Source of the DNA: Dakarella massiliensis
GTDB lineage: Bacteria; Pseudomonadota; Gammaproteobacteria; Burkholderiales; Burkholderiaceae_F
Assembly: GCF_001182045.1 (NCBI RefSeq)
Contig: NZ_CVTY01000007.1
Coordinates: 868,001 to 932,000 of the forward strand
DNA: 64,000 nucleotides
Direction of reading: 5' to 3'
In this document: piece by piece, positions 55,780 to 64,000 of the stretch
Position numbering within the stretch: position 1 is the stretch's first letter
Layout of the letters: each line of letters starts with the position of its first letter
The notes under the pieces: model-generated
The model's database searches: none
Seen by the model: only the letters and a program-made list of their open reading frames with translations
What the model was told of the DNA's origin: nothing
Translations under genes and position numbers: made by a program

Positions 55780-57830
55780 CAGCGCCCCCTCAGGAAAAGC
55801 TGGTCAAGATCGTCAAGCGACATCTGAATCCACGTCGGACGCCCATGATTGCACTCATCCGCGCGGTCTGTCTTCTCCATTTCACGGAGCAGCGCGTTCA
55901 TTTCATCAAGGTTCAGAATGCGGTGGGCGCGGACAGCGCCGTGGCACGCCATGGTGGAAAGAATTTCGTTCCGATGCTTCTCAAGCACCTGCGTCCCGCC
56001 AAACTCCCGGAAGTCATCCAGAATGTCGCGGATAAGCCGCGGTCCCTCGTGCTCAATATCCGCGACGATCACGGCCGGAACGGTGCGGAGCGTAAGGTGC
56101 TCGGGAGACGCTGCGCCGACATCGAGCCCGAGGCTCTGAAGCTCCGCCTCATGCTCCTCGAACGCCGCCATCTCAAGCGGATTCACGGAGAAAACAAGAG
56201 GAATCAGAAGCTGCTGCGTCGGGATGCGGGAGGCATCCATCTGACGCTTCAGTTTTTCGTAGCAGATCCGCTCGTGGGCCGCGTGCATATCAACGATCAC
56301 AAGGCCCTCGCGGTTTTCGGCGAGCACATAAATGCCGCCGACCTGAGCGAGCGCGCGCCCGAGCGGAAACGGGTTCTCGTCTGTCGGAATCGGGACGCCC
56401 TCAGGCACCTCAACGCCTCCCGTATGGCCGGCGGGCGTGCTGACGGTGAGAGGTGCCGCCGCGGGAACGGCTGCCGTCGGTGATGCGGGTTCAGGGGCGC
56501 TGCCTGACGCCGTTTCAGGAGCCGAAACCGGCGGCTGAGACTCCGTATGAGCAGGCTCTGACCCCGTATCAAAAAGCTTCAGATAGGCGGATCCGGGGAG
56601 CGGCGGTTTCTTCCGGTCCCAGCTCAGCGTTTCACTGCGGCTCTGCTGACCGTACCCCGGTCTCGGGCGGCTTTCAAAGACGTTATCCCGGATCTGCGGT
56701 GCGGACGAATGGCTGAAAAGCGGCTTCTGGGCGGCCGGAACAGGGCTCACACCGCCCGACACCTCGGCCTTCACGCCGGATGCCGCGCCGCCCGAAAGCC
56801 CGGAAGGCGCGGAGCCGCTTGAAATTGCGGGGGCGAGCGCCGCCTCCACCGCATGGAATACAAACTGATGCACCCGCTGTCCCTCGCGGAAACGGACTTC
56901 ACTCTTTGTCGGATGCACATTCACGTCGACCTGCATGGGGTCAACGTCAAGGAAAAGGCAGAAGGAAGGCTGCGCGCCGTTATAAAGCACGTCACTGTAA
57001 CCCTGCTTCACGGCGTGCAGCAGCGTCTTATCCTTCACGCAGCGGCCGTTCACGAAGAAGAACTGCGCGTCACTCTTCTGACGCGCCGCGGTTGGCGTCC
57101 CAACCCAGCCGGTTACGGTGAGACCGGGGGCCGACGCATAGACTTCGCGCGACGCATCCGCGAATTCCTTCGGGAGAATCATGTTCGCGCGTTCCCGCGG
57201 CGCCTGGGCGGGGAGCGCGTGAATCACGCGGCCGTTCGCCATGAAGCGCATATCAACATCGGGGTGGGAAAGCGCCGCGTGCTCAAACTGCCGGAGACAG
57301 TGCGCGGTTTCCGTCGCTTCGGACTTCAGGAATTTCCGTCTTGCCGGGGTCTTGAAGAAAAGATCCACCACTTCGATCTGAGTCCCCTGGCTGCCGGCCG
57401 CCGGCATCACGCCTTCCTCGCTGATCGACCAGGCGTGATCTTCTTCCGCCGTACGGCTGGTCAGGGTGAGAGCCGCGACCGACGCGATGGAAGCGAGTGC
57501 CTCACCCCGGAACCCGAGGCTTCGGACACTTTCAAGCTCAATCAGATTCCGGATCTTGCTCGTCGCGTGACGCTTCAGCGCGAGCGGCAGCTCTTCCTTC
57601 GGAATGCCGCAGCCGTTATCCGTCACGGATATGCGTCTGAGACCGCCGCCCTCGATCCGGACCTCAATCCGGGTCGCGCCGGCGTCAAGCGCGTTCTCGA
57701 CAAGCTCTTTCACGACCGATGCGGGGCGCTCAACCACCTCGCCTGCCGCAATCTGGCTGATCAGCTGGTCCGGGAGCTCGGCGATCGAACGCCTCGCTGC
57801 CGGCTTCTCTTCCTTCTCAATTTCTTCCAT
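55779..57830 (-). CDS. mutL: DNA mismatch repair protein MutL
   Basis: A 683-residue MutL. The GHKL ATPase has AAGEVVERPASVVKELVENA, DNGCGI and GFRGEALASIASV. A Pro/Ala/Ser-rich linker (about 345-480) leads to the C-terminal dimerisation domain. There D514 begins DMHAAHERICYE, which fits the DQHA(x)2E(x)4E endonuclease motif with Met for Gln, so this MutL is probably a nicking endonuclease, in keeping with lineages without MutH. It overlaps miaA by one base. Confidence 0.95.
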   Translation of the reverse strand: MEEIEKEEKPAARRSIAELPDQLISQIAAGEVVERPASVVKELVENALDAGATRIEVRIEGGGLRRISVTDNGCGIPKEELPLALKRHATSKIRNLIELESVRSLGFRGEALASIASVAALTLTSRTAEEDHAWSISEEGVMPAAGSQGTQIEVVDLFFKTPARRKFLKSEATETAHCLRQFEHAALSHPDVDMRFMANGRVIHALPAQAPRERANMILPKEFADASREVYASAPGLTVTGWVGTPTAARQKSDAQFFFVNGRCVKDKTLLHAVKQGYSDVLYNGAQPSFCLFLDVDPMQVDVNVHPTKSEVRFREGQRVHQFVFHAVEAALAPAISSGSAPSGLSGGAASGVKAEVSGGVSPVPAAQKPLFSHSSAPQIRDNVFESRPRPGYGQQSRSETLSWDRKKPPLPGSAYLKLFDTGSEPAHTESQPPVSAPETASGSAPEPASPTAAVPAAAPLTVSTPAGHTGGVEVPEGVPIPTDENPFPLGRALAQVGGIYVLAENREGLVIVDMHAAHERICYEKLKRQMDASRIPTQQLLIPLVFSVNPLEMAAFEEHEAELQSLGLDVGAASPEHLTLRTVPAVIVADIEHEGPRLIRDILDDFREFGGTQVLEKHRNEILSTMACHGAVRAHRILNLDEMNALLREMEKTDRADECNHGRPTWIQMSLDDLDQLFLRGR

Positions 57831-57959
57831 TCACACTCCGCGGATCATGAAATTAGCCGATATCCCTACATTAGGTCCAATGATGGAACCCGCCTCAGTT
57901 GTTATGATAGGGAATTTCCGGTACTACTATCTGCCAGCGGCTAAAAAGCAAATTCCTCT

Positions 57960-58637
57960 ATGGACTTGAGCGTCATACTTCAGCTATTCACCAACATGGA
58001 TGCATTCCTGGTCAATCTGGCCTCGAATTACGGAACGATGATCTATGTGGTGATGTTCCTCATCTTCTATCTGGAAACGGGCGTCTTCGTCTTTTCCTTC
58101 CTTCCGGGAGACTCACTGCTATTCGTAGCCGGCACGGTGGCTGCCGCCGGTACAACGAGCCCCTTCGGACTGATGCTCGCCGTGATCATCGGTGCCATCG
58201 TCGGGAACACTCAGGCCTATTCATTCGGCCGCTGGTTCGGCCAGAAAATTTATACGAAGAACTTCCTCTTCCTGAAGCAGGATAAGCTCATGCGTGCGAA
58301 GGTCTTCTATGACAAGCATGGCGGAAAGACTGTGTTCCTCGGCCGCTTTGTGCCGATCATCCGCGCGTTCGTTCCGATCATCGCGGGCGCCGCGAGCATG
58401 AAGTCACTCCGGTTTGAGTTCTATTCGATGACAGGCGCCGTCGCCTGGGCGGTCGGCCTGATCGGCGCCGGATACCTTTTCGGCAACATCCCGATCGTGA
58501 GAAATAACCTCACCGTGATCCTTCTGATCGGTGTGGCGGGTGCCTTCTCAGGCCCCATCATCATCGCCTGGGTCCTCAGGATGCTGCATATGAGGGACGC
58601 CCGCAAGGGAACCCCGGTCACGCTGCCGAAGGACTGA
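57960..58637 (+). CDS. DedA-family inner-membrane protein
   Basis: A 225-residue DedA/SNARE-associated protein with several TM segments. The signature FLGRFVPIIRAFVPIIAGAA, plus the upstream ETGVFVFSFLPGDSLLF and amphipathic re-entrant region, are typical. DedA proteins are thought to be lipid (undecaprenyl phosphate) flippases/transporters or proton-coupled transporters; the exact substrate is not clear from sequence. Divergent from mutL and convergent with pgk. Confidence 0.92.
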   Translation: MDLSVILQLFTNMDAFLVNLASNYGTMIYVVMFLIFYLETGVFVFSFLPGDSLLFVAGTVAAAGTTSPFGLMLAVIIGAIVGNTQAYSFGRWFGQKIYTKNFLFLKQDKLMRAKVFYDKHGGKTVFLGRFVPIIRAFVPIIAGAASMKSLRFEFYSMTGAVAWAVGLIGAGYLFGNIPIVRNNLTVILLIGVAGAFSGPIIIAWVLRMLHMRDARKGTPVTLPKD

Positions 58638-58678
58638 GACCGGAAGCCTCCCTCCCCTTCTCTTCATCCGGAAAAGCG

Positions 58679-58711
58679 AAAAAGGAGCTGAAAAAATTCA
58701 GCTCCTTTTTT
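58679..58711. terminator. Bidirectional terminator between dedA and pgk
   Basis: AAAGGAGCTGAA/TTCAGCTCCTTT (58681-58692 with 58697-58708, AAAA loop) with A's on one side and T's on the other. Confidence 0.9.
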
Positions 58712-58738
58712 CATGCCGCTTATCTGAAGCGGTCAGAC

Positions 58739-59941
58739 TCAGTCGTCCGCGCGGGCCTCAAGAGCCGCCACAGCGGGAAGCGTCTTGCCTTCGAGAAACT
58801 CGAGGAACGCGCCGCCGCCGGTCGAAATATAGGACACGCGGTCCGCGATGCCGAACTGCTTCACAGCGGACACAGTGTCGCCGCCGCCGGCGATCGAGAA
58901 CGCGCCGTCGTCGGTCGCCGCGGCGATGGAATCAGCGAGCGCCTTCGTGCCGCCCGCGAACGGTTCCATTTCAAAGACACCGACCGGACCGTTCCAGACG
59001 ATCGTCTTCGCGGCGCGCACTTCGCGGTCGAGTTCCTCACGGGACTTCGGGCCGATATCGAGAATCATCTCGTCGTCTGCCACATCGCTCACGCTGCAGA
59101 CACGGACCGGACCTTCGGCGGAGAACGTCTTCGAGACGACGACATCCACCGGAAGCGGCATCGTGGCGTGCTTTTCTTCAAGCGTCTTCAGAACGCGGAG
59201 GCACTCCGGAACGAGATCGGGTTCAGCGAGCGACTTGCCGATCGGGAAGCCCTTCGCGAGAAGGAACGTATTCGCGATACCGCCGCCCACGACAAGACGG
59301 TCAACGGTCGATGCGAGGTGATTCAGAATCGTGAGCTTCGTGGAGACCTTGGAGCCCGCGACGATCGCCATCAGCGGATGACGGGCTTCCTCGACAGCAG
59401 CAGTCAGCGCTTCGATTTCACGGGCCAGCAGCGGGCCCGCGCAGGCGCACTTCGCGAAATGCGCCACGCCTTCCGTCGTCGCCTCAGCGCGGTGAGACGT
59501 GCCAAACGCATCATTCACATAGACATCGCAGAGCGCCGCATACTTGCGGGCGAGGTCTTCGTTGTTCTTCTTTTCGCCGACATTGAAGCGGCAGTTTTCG
59601 AGTATCACAACGTGACCGGGTTCAACCGTGACACCGTCCACCCAGTCGCGCACGAGCGGCATTTCGGTGCCAAGGAGCTCGGAGAGCCGGTCAGCCACGT
59701 GGATCAGGCTCTCAGCTTCAGTCGGAACGCCTTCCTTCGGGCGGCCGAGGTGGCTCACCACCATCACCGCGGCGCTGGCCTTCAGCGCCATCTGGATCGC
59801 AGGAACGGACGCCGTGAGGCGGGTCTCGTCCGTGATGCGGCCCGATTCATCGTGAGGGGCGTTCAGGTCGCTTCTGATCAGCACCCGTTTTCCCGAAAGC
59901 TTTCCGGCGTCAGCCAGTTCCTGCAGTGTCTTAACCCGCAT
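58739..59941 (-). CDS. pgk: Phosphoglycerate kinase
   Basis: Transfers phosphate from 1,3-bisphosphoglycerate to ADP in glycolysis. The 400-residue protein shows [58 protein letters not shown] and [11 protein letters not shown]. The ATG has GGAG upstream. It follows trmJ by about 100 bases on the same strand, with a hairpin in between. Confidence 0.97.
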   Translation of the reverse strand: MRVKTLQELADAGKLSGKRVLIRSDLNAPHDESGRITDETRLTASVPAIQMALKASAAVMVVSHLGRPKEGVPTEAESLIHVADRLSELLGTEMPLVRDWVDGVTVEPGHVVILENCRFNVGEKKNNEDLARKYAALCDVYVNDAFGTSHRAEATTEGVAHFAKCACAGPLLAREIEALTAAVEEARHPLMAIVAGSKVSTKLTILNHLASTVDRLVVGGGIANTFLLAKGFPIGKSLAEPDLVPECLRVLKTLEEKHATMPLPVDVVVSKTFSAEGPVRVCSVSDVADDEMILDIGPKSREELDREVRAAKTIVWNGPVGVFEMEPFAGGTKALADSIAAATDDGAFSIAGGGDTVSAVKQFGIADRVSYISTGGGAFLEFLEGKTLPAVAALEARADD

Positions 59942-59970
59942 GTATCACTCCGTACAAATGGTTGTTTTAA

Positions 59971-60000
59971 CGGCTGAGGTCTTCATCCCGCCTCAGCCGG
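59971..60000 (-). terminator. Hairpin between trmJ and pgk (weak terminator or attenuator)
   Basis: CGGCTGAGG/CCTCAGCCG (59971-59979 with 59991-59999) followed on the minus strand by TTAAAAC. It lies about 30 bases upstream of the pgk ATG. Confidence 0.5.
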
Positions 60001-60043
60001 CGCACATATTCTAAAGTGAAGAATGGCTTTTTCAAGAAAAAAG

Positions 60044-60907
60044 TTATCGGTCTTTTCCGGCATGCCATCGCCCGGCATCCGGCGCCTCTGATGCCCCTGC
60101 TTCCTTTACAGACTCCAGCCACTGCGTGCGGGGCTTGATGACCGCGGCGCACACCGCGCGAAGGAGCACCACATCGTCCTCCGTCAGAGCCGCGCGGCTG
60201 AAGATTGTCTGAAGCCGGTTCATGATCTTCCGATGGTCCCCCGCTCTGGTCATCCCGACATGGATCAGCGCCTTTTCAAGATGCGCGATGAACCCCGCGA
60301 CATCCGACGCGGAAGCAGGTTCCCCCGCCTTGAACCGCAGTTCCCAGGGAAGAAGGTCAGACGCCTTTCCTTCCGCCTCTCTCAGCGCTTCCCGCACTTC
60401 ATACGCGCAGACCTGAACCGCCTGCGCGAGGTTAAGGCTCGGCATTTCGGAGTCAGCCGGGATCGCCGCGATCGCGTGGCAGAGCAGCACCTCTTTATTG
60501 GATAGGCCATCGCGTTCGGTGCCAAAAACAAACGCGATGTCACCTGAGGCGGAATCCCCCGCGGTCTCCGCGAGCAGCGCGGCCGATGACGCCGCCGCAG
60601 TCCGGAGCGGATAGATCTTGGGGCCGAACTCGTGGTTATAGCCTGAGAGCGCCCAGGCGTAGCGGACACCTTCCAGAGCCTCAGCGAGCGACGCGGTCTC
60701 GCGGCTCTCTTCCAGCACATCCTCCGCCTGAGTCGAGAGCCTCACCGCGTCCGGATCATGCCGATAGTCCTTCACCCGGGGATTCGATACCCAGAGCTTA
60801 CGGAACCCCATCGTCTTGATCGCGCGGGCCGCCGCGCCGATATTCGCCGGAATACTCGGATCCGCCAGAATGAAGCGCACGCGGTCCGCCTTGAAACCCA
60901 GATCCAT
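60044..60907 (-). CDS. trmJ: tRNA (cytidine/uridine-2'-O-)-methyltransferase TrmJ (SPOUT class)
   Basis: A 287-residue SPOUT RNA methyltransferase: FILADPSIPANIGAAARAIK at the start, the knotted SAM site FVFGTERDGLSNKEV, and LNLAQAVQVCAYEVREAL. TrmJ methylates position 32 of several tRNAs. The C-terminal extension (about 165-287) matches the TrmJ group rather than short TrmL. It is flanked by gap and pgk; the gap terminator ends immediately before its ribosome-binding region. Confidence 0.87.
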   Translation of the reverse strand: MDLGFKADRVRFILADPSIPANIGAAARAIKTMGFRKLWVSNPRVKDYRHDPDAVRLSTQAEDVLEESRETASLAEALEGVRYAWALSGYNHEFGPKIYPLRTAAASSAALLAETAGDSASGDIAFVFGTERDGLSNKEVLLCHAIAAIPADSEMPSLNLAQAVQVCAYEVREALREAEGKASDLLPWELRFKAGEPASASDVAGFIAHLEKALIHVGMTRAGDHRKIMNRLQTIFSRAALTEDDVVLLRAVCAAVIKPRTQWLESVKEAGASEAPDAGRWHAGKDR

Positions 60908-60920
60908 CTTTCTTTACCCG

Positions 60921-60957
60921 AAAAAAACGGAGGCTGCCGAAAAATCCGGAAGCCTCC
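60921..60957 (-). terminator. Terminator of gap, abutting trmJ
   Basis: On the minus strand GGAGGCT pairs with AGCCTCC (60957-60951 with 60935-60929), extended by an inner CCG/CGG, and is followed by TTTTTTT (60927-60921). The T-tract ends 13 bases before the trmJ ATG. Confidence 0.85.
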
Positions 60958-60989
60958 ATATTGCCTTCAGAAAATTTTCTGCCGGCGGA

Positions 60990-62012
60990 TTACTTGGCGA
61001 GCGCCATCGCGCGGGCCGTGTCGATCATACGGCAGGAGAAGCCCCACTCGTTGTCGTACCAGGAGCCGACCTTCACGAAGTTCGACTTACCTTCGATCAC
61101 CTTGGTGAACGTGGCGTCGAACGTGGAGGATTCGTGCGTGTGGTTGTAGTCGTGAGACACGAGCTTCTCTTCGGTGTAAGCGAGAACGCCGTGATACGCC
61201 GGATCCTGAGCGGCAGCCTTCATGATCTCGTTCACTTCTTCCACGGTCGTTTCACGGCCGGCGGTGAAGCAGAGGTCAACGAACGACACGTTCATCGTCG
61301 GGACGCGCATCGACACGCCGTCGAGACGGCCGGCGAGTTCCGGCAGCACGAGGCCGATCGCCTTGGCAGCGCCGGTCTTCGTCGGGATGATGGAGGAAAC
61401 GGCGGAACGGGCACGGCGCATGTCCTTATGGAACACGTCAACCAGCACCTGGTCATTCGTGAAGGAGTGAATCGTGGTCATCAGGCCGCGTTCAATGCCG
61501 AGCGAGCTATTAAGAGCCTTCGCGATCGGGGCGAGGCAGTTCGTCGTGCAGGAACCGTTCGACACGATCTTCATGTCGGAAGTGAGCACATCATCATTCA
61601 CGCCGTACACAACGGTCGCGTCGCAGTCCGTGCCAGGAGCCGAGATCAGCACCTTCTTCGCGCCGCTCTCAAGGTGATAGGCCGCCTTTTCACGCGTACG
61701 GAAAGCGCCCGTGCATTCGAGCACCACGTCCACGTCGCAGGAAGCCCAGTCGATCTCGTGCGGATCGCGGGTGGAGAACATCTTGATCTTGTCGCCGTCG
61801 ACCGCGAAGTCCTGACCGTCGAGGATCTCAACCTTGGAAGCGAAACGGCCGTGGGTCGTGTCGTAGCGCAGGAGGTGCGCGTTGGTTTCGAGGTCACCGA
61901 GAGTGTTGATCGCAACAACCTGCACATCATCCCAGCGCTTTTCTTCGTAGAGGGCACGGAGAACGCAGCGGCCGATGCGGCCAAAACCATTAATGGCAAG
62001 ACGAATAGTCAT
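60990..62012 (-). CDS. gap: Glyceraldehyde-3-phosphate dehydrogenase
   Basis: NAD(P)-linked oxidation of glyceraldehyde-3-phosphate in glycolysis. The Rossmann start is [17 protein letters not shown] and the catalytic Cys is in [15 protein letters not shown]-like [12 protein letters not shown] and [17 protein letters not shown] follow. At 340 residues it is typical. The erythrose-4-phosphate dehydrogenase Epd is less likely by its inner motifs. The ATG has AAAGGACC. It follows tkt by 27 bases. Confidence 0.95.
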   Translation of the reverse strand: MTIRLAINGFGRIGRCVLRALYEEKRWDDVQVVAINTLGDLETNAHLLRYDTTHGRFASKVEILDGQDFAVDGDKIKMFSTRDPHEIDWASCDVDVVLECTGAFRTREKAAYHLESGAKKVLISAPGTDCDATVVYGVNDDVLTSDMKIVSNGSCTTNCLAPIAKALNSSLGIERGLMTTIHSFTNDQVLVDVFHKDMRRARSAVSSIIPTKTGAAKAIGLVLPELAGRLDGVSMRVPTMNVSFVDLCFTAGRETTVEEVNEIMKAAAQDPAYHGVLAYTEEKLVSHDYNHTHESSTFDATFTKVIEGKSNFVKVGSWYDNEWGFSCRMIDTARAMALAK

Positions 62013-62039
62013 CTGTGGGGTCCTTTAAAAATCGTTTTC

Positions 62040-64000
62040 TCAGTGAAGGAGGTCCTTGACGCGGGCAACGCCGTTTTCAACCGTCAGACCGAAGAGCGGC
62101 CAGAGCTTCGAAGCCGGAGCCGAGGCGCCGAACTGATCGATGCCAAGCGACGCGCCGTTGCCGCGGGTGTACTTGTACCAGAGTCCCGTGCTGCCTGCCT
62201 CGATCGTGAGAACGGGGAGACCAGCCGGGAGAACGCTCTCGCGGTAAGCGGCGTCCTGGGCGTCGAACCGCTCCGTGCAGGGCATGGAGACGAGACGCAC
62301 CGCGATACCTTCCTCAGCGAGCTTCTCCTGGATCGCGCTGCCGAGCGACACTTCCGTGCCGGTCGCGACGATCACAGCCTTCGGGCTTTCAGCGTCGGTG
62401 AGAATATACCCGCCTTTTCGGATCAGGTCAGCCTTGGCGCCCGCCTGATGCAGGAACGGCACGCTCTGGCGCGAGAAGATGAGTGCGCTCGGGCCGTTCT
62501 TCTTACCGAAGGCGCAGCCCCAGGCGACAGCGGCTTCCACCGTGTCGCACGGACGCCAGACATCCAGCCCCGGAATCAGACGCAGGCTCGCGGTCTGCTC
62601 AATCGGCTGATGCGTCGGGCCGTCTTCGCCGACACCGATCGAGTCGTGCGTGTAAACGAAGATCGAACGGATCTGCATCAGTGCGGCCATACGGATGGCG
62701 TTCTTCGCGTAGTCAGAGAACGTGAGGAACGTGGCGCCGAACGGGATGAAGCCGCCGTAGAGCGCGATGCCGTTCATAATCGCGGACATGCCGAATTCAC
62801 GGACACCGTAGGAAATGTGGCGGCCGGCGAGGTTATCGGTGCCGAAAGCGGTGACGCCTTCCCAGTTCGTGAGGTTGGAGCTCGTAAGGTCAGCCGAACC
62901 GCCGAGCGTCTCGGGGAGCTTCGGGCAGATCGCGCTCAGAGCCTTCTGGCTCGCCTTGCGGGTCGCAACCGATTCAGCAGCCTTCTCGGCAGCTTCCACA
63001 GCCTGAGCGACCGTTTCCGCGTAGTTCGCGGGGAGGTCACCCGCAATGCGGCGCTTCAGTTCGGAGGCGAGTTCCGGGTACGCGGCAGCGTAGCCGTCAA
63101 ACATCTTCTGGTAATCGGCTTCAAGCTTCTCACCCGTCGCGCGGGCGTCGAACGCGTCATACACGTCCTGCGGAATCTCAAACGGGCCGTACTCCCAGCC
63201 AAGCGCCTTCTTCGCCGCGGCGATTTCCTCGTCGCCGAGCGGAGCGCCGTGCACCTTGGAGGTGCCCTGGAACTTCGGGGAGCCCTTGCCGATCGTCGTC
63301 TTGCAGATAATGAGGGTCGGTTTTTCGCTCTGGGACTCGGCTTCATTGATCGCCTGGTCCACAGCGTCGATATTGTGGCCGTCGATCGGGCCGATCACGT
63401 TCCAGCCGTAGGCTTCGAAACGCTTTCTCGTATCGTCACCGAACCAGCCCTTCACGTTGCCGTCGATCGAAATACCGTTGTCGTCATAGAAAGCGACCAG
63501 CTTGCCAAGCTGCCAGACACCGGCGAGGGAGCACGCTTCGTGGCTCACACCTTCCATAAGGCAGCCGTCACCGAGGAACACATACGTGCGGTTATCGATC
63601 ACGGGGAAACCGGGGCGGTTGAATTCAGCGGCGAGCATCTTCTCGGCGAGCGCCATGCCGATGCCGTTCGCGATACCCTGGCCGAGCGGCCCGGTGCTCG
63701 TCTCGACCCCCGGGGTCACGCCCACTTCAGGGTGCCCCGGCGTGCGGGAGTGCAGCTGACGGAAGGACTTCAGATCATCCATCGAAAGATCGTAGCCCGT
63801 GAGGTGCAGCAGCGCGTACTGCAGCATTGAGCCGTGTCCGTTCGACAGAATGAAGCGATCGCGGCCGAGCCACTTCGGGTCCTTCGGGTTGTGGCGGAGA
63901 TGGCGGGTCCACAGGGCGACAGCAATATCTGCCATGCCGAGGGGCATGCCGGGGTGACCCGACTTGGCTTTCTGAATGGAATCCATGGCAAGTGCACGGA
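62040..64000 (-). CDS. tkt: Transketolase (5' end beyond the window)
   Basis: A TPP enzyme exchanging two-carbon units in the pentose-phosphate pathway. From the window edge: [21 protein letters not shown], the TPP site [36 protein letters not shown], and the C-terminal [11 protein letters not shown] and RQSVPFL. The ATG at 63986 is not the start: the frame continues open to 64000 as RAL-A before MDSIQ, as in E. coli (IRALSMDAVQKAKS), so roughly 10-15 N-terminal residues lie outside. Upstream of gap, an order common in proteobacteria (tkt-gap-pgk). Confidence 0.96.
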   Translation of the reverse strand, partial: RALAMDSIQKAKSGHPGMPLGMADIAVALWTRHLRHNPKDPKWLGRDRFILSNGHGSMLQYALLHLTGYDLSMDDLKSFRQLHSRTPGHPEVGVTPGVETSTGPLGQGIANGIGMALAEKMLAAEFNRPGFPVIDNRTYVFLGDGCLMEGVSHEACSLAGVWQLGKLVAFYDDNGISIDGNVKGWFGDDTRKRFEAYGWNVIGPIDGHNIDAVDQAINEAESQSEKPTLIICKTTIGKGSPKFQGTSKVHGAPLGDEEIAAAKKALGWEYGPFEIPQDVYDAFDARATGEKLEADYQKMFDGYAAAYPELASELKRRIAGDLPANYAETVAQAVEAAEKAAESVATRKASQKALSAICPKLPETLGGSADLTSSNLTNWEGVTAFGTDNLAGRHISYGVREFGMSAIMNGIALYGGFIPFGATFLTFSDYAKNAIRMAALMQIRSIFVYTHDSIGVGEDGPTHQPIEQTASLRLIPGLDVWRPCDTVEAAVAWGCAFGKKNGPSALIFSRQSVPFLHQAGAKADLIRKGGYILTDAESPKAVIVATGTEVSLGSAIQEKLAEEGIAVRLVSMPCTERFDAQDAAYRESVLPAGLPVLTIEAGSTGLWYKYTRGNGASLGIDQFGASAPASKLWPLFGLTVENGVARVKDLLH

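Noticed and set aside
60816..63830. A 1004-codon open frame on the + strand opposite tkt, gap and trmJ.
   Set aside because: It is an antisense shadow caused by GC-biased third positions; the minus-strand genes have clear family motifs.

Overview
The window is a gene-dense, GC-rich chromosomal segment of a betaproteobacterium. Gene content and order (queA-tgt-yajC-secD-secF, iscRSUA-hscBA-fdx-iscX, holC-unknown-valS, hda-pcnB-folK, mutL-miaA, a MutL with a nuclease motif, an OmpA with a Pro/Ala linker) point to Burkholderiales, most likely a gut-associated Sutterellaceae. The family placement is an inference from memory of gene order, not a computed phylogeny. No insertion sequence, prophage, CRISPR array or rRNA operon was found; nearly everything is core chromosome.

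Layout. 1-3.7 kb (+): prfB with an intact programmed +1 frameshift, lysS and a NUDIX hydrolase. 3.7-10.5 kb (-): argF and the complete isc Fe-S assembly operon with an IscR-like site before iscR. 10.6-14.7 kb: a small tyrosine phosphatase and uvrB (-), then an aromatic/aspartate aminotransferase (+). 14.8-18.1 kb: tRNA-Asn, an ornithine decarboxylase, tRNA-Ala(CGC) and a VOC protein. 18.2-24.7 kb (+): holC, a Pro-rich protein, valS, an MTA/SAH deaminase and ompA. 24.8-34.4 kb: gph, a small membrane protein, a 1306-residue DUF748/AsmA-like protein, a ferredoxin-linked flavin reductase (-), thiM-thiE and a DUF2868-like membrane protein. 34.7-40.5 kb (-): secF, secD, yajC, tgt, queA. 40.5-40.9 kb: a probable iron-regulated small RNA and tRNA-Leu(CAA). 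41-43.2 kb: a GntR/UTRA regulator divergent from an AbgA-like amidohydrolase. 43.3-50.6 kb (-): a kdp potassium-pump operon. 50.7-57.8 kb: folK, pcnB, hda (-), purM (+), miaA, mutL (-). 58-64 kb: dedA (+), then pgk, trmJ, gap and tkt (-), tkt running off the right edge.

Three points stand out. First, between queA and tRNA-Leu lies a roughly 120-nt transcription unit with no plausible ORF: a Fur-box match over an extended -10 promoter, two stem-loops (one with an anti-Shine-Dalgarno CTTCTCCT loop) and a strong terminator. It looks like a Fur-controlled sRNA. Second, KdpD has lost the phosphoacceptor histidine of its H-box (Arg669 instead), and no kdpE follows it, so the operon seems to have a pseudokinase and no cognate response regulator. 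Third, the kdp operon begins with an additional 32-residue membrane ORF ahead of a 34-residue kdpF. In addition, several genes (argF, trmJ, possibly pgk and the kdp start) sit directly behind intrinsic hairpins, an arrangement that suggests read-through or attenuation.
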